This document shows positions 22,516-28,311 of a stretch of 28,311 nt of DNA, one piece after another. This stretch comes from a virus. A model generated the notes under the pieces. That model did no database searches. It was not told the DNA's origin and saw nothing but the letters and a program-made list of their open reading frames with translations. A program made the position numbers and the translations under genes. Each line of letters starts with the position of its first letter. Position 1 is the first letter of the stretch. The stretch spans positions 1 to 28,311 of the IMG/VR virus record IMGVR_UViG_3300032053_000396; one strand, given 5' to 3'.

Positions 22516-25500
22516 CTAAGAAGACTGAGCTTCAGGACCTCGACGAGGAACCCTTTGCGGGGGAGCCGGTGTAGCTGCTGAGCTTCTTTCTGCTCCAGTT
22601 GCCTGCTGTAGGAGTACCAGAACAAGGCTGTAGAGCTGCGGGTTATTGACCTGCATTTTCACCAGCTCGTGGTTCTTTTCATGATCAGGAAGCTTGTTCA
22701 GCCACTTGACCACTTGGGAAGCCACAGACTGAAGGTCTAATCCAAAGCTCGGGTTCTCTGGCAGTTGCGACTGCACCTCACCCATTGCTGGAGGTGATCC
22801 GCCCGCTCCCTGATTTACTCCAGCCTGTTCAACCGGACCTTCTTCCATCGGTTGGATTGGAGGAATCTCCATACCGGGAATTTGGCCGCTGCGATTCATC
22901 ATCTCACTCTGCGTGTTCATCATCTGGCCTTCAGCAGCAGGGCTGGCTAATCCTGGTTGGCCCATTCCAGGCATCGGCTCCGCAGCGGGCATACCCTGAC
23001 CTGCGGCTTCAGGAGTCATTTCCGTCATCAACTTTTGACCGCGCATCTGGTACTTGGCCATGATGAGCTGGGCTTCACCTTGAATAGAAGCCTGACTGAG
23101 AGCCTGATTCCTCTGACCCTCCAAAACCATCTTCCTCTCGCGCTCGATACCCTCGGCCTCTTTTCGGGAATCCCAGTCTGTATCTTCGAGCAGGGACTTA
23201 TCGCTAATCTTTCCGGCCTGGTTGAGTTGCATGTAGAAGGCGCTGCGCTGCAGGTCGTCTGCCATCTTGAACCGTTTGTAATGGCATGGAACCGAGTCCC
23301 AGCCCATGAACGCTGAAACGTTGGGCATGATGAAGTCTGTCACCAGTTGCTTGCGCTGAGTCTTGACGTCGAGAAAATGATTCTCTAGAATACGCATTGA
23401 AACGTTAGAGCCAGAATTGTGCGTAACTAAGCCATCCGCAACGTATGAGTGATCAGTATCAATCGTTAAATCACCCATTGGAACTTCGAAATCAAACAAC
23501 TCAACCTCTTGAACCTCATCCCATATGTAATGGGCTTCAGCCAAAAGCTCAATCCTCTTGGCTAACTCAGGTTCTTTTTCACGTAGAAAAGATAGGTCGG
23601 TGTCAGAGAGCCTGGAATAAGTCATCCCGTCAGCGCTACGTCCTGGAATCACCTTGTGAACCCCACGCCCATAATGCTGCAAGAAAGCTTGCAAGTCCTC
23701 ACGAAGGATTAGATCTGTACCAAATCTCCCAGAAACTCCGGGCAGGGTACGACCTACTTTAAGGCGACCTTGCTTAATGTGGTAGTGAACTGTGGTGAAG
23801 TCACGTTCAAGAATATCAGCGACCTCCTGAACCGTGTACTCCTCTTTGTCCAACTGAACATTGATAGGTTCGAAACTCCAGCTTTGTTTGCCTGTAAAAT
23901 ACTTTTGACGAACCTGGTCCAAAGCTTCCTTGAGATAGGGGATACGTTCTCCTACATGAGTCTTTCCAACGGGGGTACGATTTTTCAGATATTCTTGTTT
24001 AATTGTGGAAACAAATCCAATTTCTTTGGCAAAGACGTCTATATATTCAGAGCGAATTTGCAGCTGCCACATTTCAGACGTTGGGTTGAAATACCGAGAG
24101 GAGACTATTCCCATATTCAGAAGAAGCAATTGAATCTGTTTAAGCAGCTCTTCAGATTTGGAGCCGCAAGATACCATCTGCTTGCCAGTGTTACTCGTTG
24201 AGACTGAGCCGTCGCCCTCAAAGTACGCTCGAAGAAACTCAGCAACCAGATGCTTGGGCGCTTGTCTTACGCACCACGGCACAACTTTATTATACGAGTC
24301 ACCTATCGCCCCCATTGCTTGAAGAAGTAAAACTGCAGGACGCCGTCCTATTTCCGTTGTAGTGCAGCCAAACCCGCTATCCCATTTAGTGGGCCTGTAC
24401 CCAAAAACATTTTCCACGGTATTAAGGAAGTCGTCCATAACCTCCTGGCATTTTTGTGTAAAAGCCAGACTGGTCTCTCCACAAGTGCCTTCAGAAATCA
24501 AATAGCCCAAGAGTCGAGCAATACCTAAAGTAAGCTCTTTAGAGAGTTGTGGAACCGGGAACCGTTCTGCCGTTCTAACCAGCTTCTGTGACTGTCTCCA
24601 CTCCTCAATCTGTTCAAAGGCTTTTTGTGGAACTGAGGGCGTCTCAGAGGGCCACAAATTCATTCCGGCCCTTACCGCAATGAAATCTCCAGCGATAATC
24701 TCCGAAGTCTTTTTCCACACCATCGAAATATCTTTGCTCAGCACGAGAAAACGATGATCATAAGATGACTCGGAGTCCAAGCCTAATTTGGTACGAATGA
24801 GAGAATTCTTTTTTGTCCCCGTATTATGAGCAGCTTCTATTCTTTGTGTGCCGATTCTTGTGGCCACAGAAACTTCTGAACTACCCGCAGTAGTGCCATG
24901 GGCAGTTGGAATTAAATCCTTTAGCTGAACTAGACCTTTTGAAGAGAAAAGATAGCTGTCAATTTTTTTGCAGTATTGCATCCCACCAAAAACGAACTCA
25001 ATCGGAACGCCCATACCAGCGATGATGTGCTCCGCCCACTGACGATACTCTTGAGCAAGCATAAGAGCTTTACCATCACCACCAAGAGTCTCTGACCCAA
25101 TAGGGACGGGGAGAATAGGAATGTAATTGTTGTCGAGTCTCCACCGTATGAGCTCGTTCTCAATCTTGTCTCTCCACTGGGTCAAATTGACCGTCGAATT
25201 ATGTGTAGCTACACCAACAACGCAGAAAGACTTGTCTCCCTCAATTTGAAGACCCCGTACGGTCTCTACGTTAGTTACAGTCTCTATACTGTTTACCCGT
25301 AGATACACGTAGTCCCCGCGGAAAAATCCACATTGGCTGTGTGTATCAATTCGCCTTTCAACCTTTGCAGGGTCCCACCCCAGAAGTACTGCCAGGTCTT
25401 CTGCCTGTTTTCCATTTACATTTACGTGGTAAATGGGGAGTTTAGAAATTTCATCCTCACGAGGAATCCGCTGTTGAACCCCTGCAATAAAACCGAATGA

Positions 25501-27432
25501 CAAAAGCAGTTGGCGCACTTCAACAGCAAGCTCGGGACTTACTGTCATTAAGTTTACCCGACGGGTCTCAGTGGCGATGTTACACCCATCCCCGTCGTAC
25601 ACTCCTTGTAGCGCCGCGAGCGCAATATTGTCGGGAGCCTCCAACAGAAATCTTGGCAGCCTCTTACTATGAGCCCCACGCCCGCACACAGTGGTTAAAA
25701 ACTGACCTAAAAAGATGTCATTGATTTCATACCGGGCGCTATTGCCGTTGAAACCCCGAGTAGAATCTCTAAAGCCCAGACGTTTTATAGCCGCGTCTAG
25801 GCGGTCCATTAAATGGGCTTCTTTGACATGTAATGCTATTGCGGCGCAGTCACCCTTCGGAGTTCCCTCGGCAATATATAGGCCAATTACATACGCCAGA
25901 TCCTCATCCACCTTCAGATATCTAGGAATCCGGTCAATGGTATCCTGCTGCGTAAAAGCAGCCCGGGCATTCTTGTAGTCATCAAGGTCCCAGCCCTGCT
26001 GCTTAATGAAGTTCTCCCGACCCCCTCGTTCAAAAGCCTGCAGACCGTTGACCTCCAAGTACTCATAAATATTGGCCGCAGATTGATTCAACCTGCGATA
26101 TATGAAATTTTCCGTTACGGCCCGTTCTGGGATGTACTCGGCCAAATCTAGCTCAAGGCTGCCCCAGGTAATTCTCTTACGGGGATATAGAACGTAGTCA
26201 CCCTTCTGCAAATCACCTGCGTTAATCCACTCAGGCTCCCCTACGTTCTCATATCTAGGGCCGAGTTTTCTGGCGGCATAAAGGGGATGTTCCCCTGTTA
26301 CTGTAAATGGGAAAGCAGATAAAGAAGCAGCCGTTATTTTGTGTACGGAGCTTTTATCTACTGGTCGGTCTCTTACGTCCTCTACTCGTTTCCACAAACC
26401 GGTATGTGTCTTTACCCAATCGCCCGCATGAACCTCACCTGCTGGCCGGATGCCTTCTCTAGTTTCAACCAGCGTATCTAAAGAGACGCAATAAACATCC
26501 GCACTAGATGAGGCAGACTGTGGAAACAGGATGCGGAGGGGCACAATGTGCTCAATCGCAATGGCTTCTTGAGCCTTGCGGAGTACCTGAAGGTAGAATG
26601 TGTCCTTCAAGACCGGAAGAATCATCGGCATCCCCCAACCACGGTCCTTCTGGGCGATGGTGGGTCGCTGCATATGGTAGATGTTCTGACGGCTGAATAG
26701 CAAAGCCTTGTTCTTCCTCAGAGCTTCAATGAACACTTGAGGGATCTGCTCAATAATATGCCGCTTGGCCATACGAACATCATTGGCCAGGGATGGCGGA
26801 ATAACATAGTAGTAACGATTGTCCCCCGTAGCTTCGTTGTGCTGAATAGTGATGTACTCCGGGTTCCACCGGATGAGCCGAATGTCCCGCGCTGACCGAA
26901 GGTAATGATCCTTGACTGAAAACTCCCCGTAGTACCGACAGTAGGGGCATTCACCCACAAAAGCGTACTCCCGGAAGATGTACTTCTGCTGGTCTACTTT
27001 CACCATCCGGCTACACTGTTTGCATTTCAGCATCTTCTGAAATGGGAAGTACAAGCTGACAAACGCGTTACCGTATGTGTTGTAGTCAAGGCCAGATTCC
27101 ACTTCGAATTTCTTGAAGTGGAGAATGTCACTGAAGAACTTACTCCACCGATCGTTGAGATGGTCGCTATCCCCATCAAATACCAAGTCAGTAACCGGGT
27201 ACTCTGACATCTTGTAGCAAACGGCATTGATGAGCGGATTGGTCAGGAAATAATACCTGCACCAACGAAGCATCGTCTTGAAGGACGTCGGCAGATATGT
27301 ATGGGCAATATCGAAAAAGGGTGAAGGGTACCGGATAGCTCCAAGGGCCTCTCCAGTTATAGAGCGACCACTGTTTCTCGCAAAACGCATAGCCCCCGAT
27401 GGGCCAAAACTCAGGGCATCAAGAGTTGGCAT
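22516..27432 (-). CDS. Portal protein with two inteins
   Basis: The 1,638-aa precursor would be 688 aa after removal of inteins of 431 and 519 aa. The portal ring sits at the capsid vertex and is the channel for DNA packaging and exit. Extein landmarks are NPLINAVCYKMSEYPV (65-80), YGNAFVSLYFPF, HIVPLRILFPQ before intein A, then WRDKIENELI, GVPIEFVFGGMQY before intein B, and SGSNVSMRILEN after it. These are typical portal core segments. A four-Cys cluster (C137, C140, C162, C165) forms an apparent zinc ribbon in the N-terminal part, an uncommon addition. The C-terminal 200 residues are Gln/Met/Pro/Gly-rich with repeats such as GMPAAEPMPGMGQP, a low-complexity tail. The start overlaps the upstream stop as TAATG. 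Confidence 0.9.
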   Translation of the reverse strand: MPTLDALSFGPSGAMRFARNSGRSITGEALGAIRYPSPFFDIAHTYLPTSFKTMLRWCRYYFLTNPLINAVCYKMSEYPVTDLVFDGDSDHLNDRWSKFFSDILHFKKFEVESGLDYNTYGNAFVSLYFPFQKMLKCKQCSRMVKVDQQKYIFREYAFVGECPYCRYYGEFSVKDHYLRSARDIRLIRWNPEYITIQHNEATGDNRYYYVIPPSLANDVRMAKRHIIEQIPQVFIEALRKNKALLFSRQNIYHMQRPTIAQKDRGWGMPMILPVLKDTFYLQVLRKAQEAIAIEHIVPLRILFPQSASSSADVYCVSLDTLVETREGIRPAGEVHAGDWVKTHTGLWKRVEDVRDRPVDKSSVHKITAASLSAFPFTVTGEHPLYAARKLGPRYENVGEPEWINAGDLQKGDYVLYPRKRITWGSLELDLAEYIPERAVTENFIYRRLNQSAANIYEYLEVNGLQAFERGGRENFIKQQGWDLDDYKNARAAFTQQDTIDRIPRYLKVDEDLAYVIGLYIAEGTPKGDCAAIALHVKEAHLMDRLDAAIKRLGFRDSTRGFNGNSARYEINDIFLGQFLTTVCGRGAHSKRLPRFLLEAPDNIALAALQGVYDGDGCNIATETRRVNLMTVSPELAVEVRQLLLSFGFIAGVQQRIPREDEISKLPIYHVNVNGKQAEDLAVLLGWDPAKVERRIDTHSQCGFFRGDYVYLRVNSIETVTNVETVRGLQIEGDKSFCVVGVATHNSTVNLTQWRDKIENELIRWRLDNNYIPILPVPIGSETLGGDGKALMLAQEYRQWAEHIIAGMGVPIEFVFGGMQYCKKIDSYLFSSKGLVQLKDLIPTAHGTTAGSSEVSVATRIGTQRIEAAHNTGTKKNSLIRTKLGLDSESSYDHRFLVLSKDISMVWKKTSEIIAGDFIAVRAGMNLWPSETPSVPQKAFEQIEEWRQSQKLVRTAERFPVPQLSKELTLGIARLLGYLISEGTCGETSLAFTQKCQEVMDDFLNTVENVFGYRPTKWDSGFGCTTTEIGRRPAVLLLQAMGAIGDSYNKVVPWCVRQAPKHLVAEFLRAYFEGDGSVSTSNTGKQMVSCGSKSEELLKQIQLLLLNMGIVSSRYFNPTSEMWQLQIRSEYIDVFAKEIGFVSTIKQEYLKNRTPVGKTHVGERIPYLKEALDQVRQKYFTGKQSWSFEPINVQLDKEEYTVQEVADILERDFTTVHYHIKQGRLKVGRTLPGVSGRFGTDLILREDLQAFLQHYGRGVHKVIPGRSADGMTYSRLSDTDLSFLREKEPELAKRIELLAEAHYIWDEVQEVELFDFEVPMGDLTIDTDHSYVADGLVTHNSGSNVSMRILENHFLDVKTQRKQLVTDFIMPNVSAFMGWDSVPCHYKRFKMADDLQRSAFYMQLNQAGKISDKSLLEDTDWDSRKEAEGIERERKMVLEGQRNQALSQASIQGEAQLIMAKYQMRGQKLMTEMTPEAAGQGMPAAEPMPGMGQPGLASPAAEGQMMNTQSEMMNRSGQIPGMEIPPIQPMEEGPVEQAGVNQGAGGSPPAMGEVQSQLPENPSFGLDLQSVASQVVKWLNKLPDHEKNHELVKMQVNNPQLYSLVLVLLQQATGAERSSAATPAPPQRVPRRGPEAQSS
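23416..24972 (-). other. Intein B of portal (519 aa, with extra helix-turn-helix)
   Basis: The insert starts CKKIDSYLFSSKG and ends ADGLVTHN, then SGSNVSMR. Spliced extein reads FGGMQYSGSNVSMR, a conserved portal segment. Block B is SYDHRF. LAGLIDADG motifs are LLGYLISEGT and RAYFEGDGSV. Between the endonuclease and the C-terminal blocks lies a 57-residue excisionase/MerR-like HTH unit (23670-23843, YTVQEVADILERDFTTVHYH). It is the longest of the five inteins. C-terminal block: FDFEVPMGDL...DHSYVADGL. Confidence 0.94.
25198..26490 (-). other. Intein A of portal (431 aa)
   Basis: The insert starts CVSLDTLVETREG and ends VVGVATHN, followed by STVNLTQW. Spliced extein reads SSSADVYSTVNLTQW. Block B is VTGEHPLY. 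LAGLIDADG motifs are IGLYIAEGT and LQGVYDGDGC. C-terminal blocks are VRGLQIEGDKSFCVVGVATHN. Boundaries keep the reading frame, and all canonical splice residues are present. Confidence 0.94.
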
Positions 27433-28082
27433 TATCCATAGTACCTTTGAATGTTCTCGAGCTGTTCTTCAGCCTCAGTTGGTCCAGGGGCATTTACAGC
27501 TGTGCCCAAAGTTGATCCACCACGAAGACGGTCAATGATTCGACCCATCTTTCCACCAGCATACTGACCCGCCATCATCAGCGCCATACCTGGGAGAAAT
27601 TTTTTGCTCGCCATTCCAGTCAGAAATCCCCCGGTACCCCCTACTTCGCCAAGTAATTTTTCAGCCGCTCCACCTTCACCAGTGGGGGTCGCGGGTTCCT
27701 TAGTTGCCTGATACGCTTCATGTAGTCCTGGAGCTGCAAATCCTACAGTCATGGATTTCATACCTACAGGCAGGTACTTGGTGATCTTACCCTCACCCAT
27801 CCATTTGGAGTCTTTCCAACCCTTCTTCATAGATTTAAGGGGATGGGCCATCATTTGCAACGTCTCTCGGCCAGCCTCTGGAATTCCCGTGATGGATTTC
27901 CCTATATCCCCGAGACCGCCAGATATAGTACGCCCAAGACCACCCAATCCTTGCACTGAGAGACGCCCAAGCCTACCCAGATTTGGTATGGCCGCTTCTT
28001 TACGAAGCTCGGAAAGCCTCTCTAGAAATTCTACCTCATCCTGGAATGAGTAGAGTGCCTGGTCGCTCAGGAGGTTACCCAT
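27432..28082 (-). CDS. Hypothetical Gly-rich protein, 216 aa, upstream of portal
   Basis: The N-terminus (SFQDEVEFLERLSELRKEAA, residues 12-31) is an amphipathic helix related to a motif in two other proteins of the window. Residues 35-65 are Gly/Leu/Ile-rich (LGRLGRLSVQGLGGLGRTIS), and a hydrophobic patch lies at about 155-180 (FLTGMASKKFLPGMALMMAG). The C-terminus is acidic. No known domain is seen. AGGAA precedes the ATG. It overlaps the upstream gene by 16 nt and touches the portal start (TAATG), so it belongs to the portal transcript. An assembly or internal head protein is possible by context. Confidence 0.75.
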   Translation of the reverse strand: MGNLLSDQALYSFQDEVEFLERLSELRKEAAIPNLGRLGRLSVQGLGGLGRTISGGLGDIGKSITGIPEAGRETLQMMAHPLKSMKKGWKDSKWMGEGKITKYLPVGMKSMTVGFAAPGLHEAYQATKEPATPTGEGGAAEKLLGEVGGTGGFLTGMASKKFLPGMALMMAGQYAGGKMGRIIDRLRGGSTLGTAVNAPGPTEAEEQLENIQRYYG

Positions 28083-28311
28083 GACTTCAATTCCTCCAAT
28101 TGGTCAACCAACTGACGCCGCCGAAGGTCCATGTACTCCGAAGCTACTACGAGCTTCACTGTTTGGATATCTGCATTCGACGTATCACTGAAGGTCACTT
28201 TTTGATGACCCTTTTCCATAACTTCCTTGAATCTCTTCTCTACTTCCGCAGGGTCACGCTCCAGGTATTTCTCCACCTGGCTGCCAGCACTCTCCGGTAA
28301 TCGAGGATTAG
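28067..28311 (-). CDS. Hypothetical protein, 5' end outside window
   Basis: The frame is open to the right edge. A GTG at 28276 would give 69 residues, but coding-like sequence (PRLPESAGSQVEKY) continues upstream, so the gene probably starts outside. The visible part is charged and helical (PAEVEKRFKEVMEKG and RRRQLVDQLEELKSW), likely a coiled coil, with a short beta-like piece (HQKVTFSD) between. No family recognised. It overlaps the next gene by 16 nt and is thus in the portal operon. Confidence 0.65.
   Translation of the reverse strand, partial: NPRLPESAGSQVEKYLERDPAEVEKRFKEVMEKGHQKVTFSDTSNADIQTVKLVVASEYMDLRRRQLVDQLEELKSWVTS

Noticed and set aside
1-28311. tRNA genes, CRISPR arrays, insertion sequences and attachment sites
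   Set aside because: None was recognised by eye; the few intergenic spaces are too short or lack the expected structure. A tRNAscan and repeat search would be decisive.

Overview
The window looks like the late (packaging, virion and transcription) region of a very large tailed bacteriophage. The evidence is a large terminase, a portal protein, a baseplate spike and several virion-type proteins, in tightly packed genes with Shine-Dalgarno sites, next to a phage-type multisubunit RNA polymerase. No host can be named from the sequence. No tRNA, rRNA, CRISPR array or transposase was seen.

Layout, left to right. (1) 1-2884, minus: large terminase, running off the left edge, with a 432-aa intein inside its Walker A loop. 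(2) 2915-4889, plus: a small cassette with an unknown 121-aa ORF, RNase HII, and an acid-ceramidase/NAAA-like Ntn amidase. (3) 4886-21283, minus: one tight gene string. In transcription order it holds a single-chain beta-beta' RNA polymerase (2,824 aa, two inteins), a baseplate spike, a 674-aa virion-type protein, a 299-aa protein, a 161-aa protein, an ATP-dependent DNA ligase fused to a LigD-type 3'-phosphoesterase, a 65-aa membrane protein, and a 522-aa protein with a permuted papain-like domain. (4) 21284-21474: divergent control region. (5) 21475-22454, plus: two small membrane peptides and two Cys-rich zinc-finger-like proteins, ending in a clear intrinsic terminator. (6) 22516-28311, minus: portal protein with two inteins, preceded by a 216-aa protein and a partial gene that enters from the right edge.

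The outstanding feature is five LAGLIDADG-bearing inteins in three core proteins: terminase, polymerase x2 and portal x2. All start with Cys and are followed by Ser. At least two interrupt catalytic elements, the terminase P-loop and the RNA polymerase trigger loop, so these enzymes should be inactive until spliced. Two inteins carry extra modules: a Zn ribbon in the trigger-loop intein and an excisionase-like helix-turn-helix in the second portal intein. After splicing the polymerase would be a roughly 2,057-aa fused beta-beta' chain that keeps NADFDGD and the C-terminal Zn site but lacks the N-terminal beta' Zn finger.

How the genes may work together: portal and terminase form the packaging machine. 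The polymerase would transcribe phage genes without host beta/beta'. The ligase-phosphoesterase and RNase HII would repair DNA ends and remove ribonucleotides. The spike and papain-like protein suit tail penetration or wall digestion. The amidase is an unusual accessory enzyme with an unknown target.
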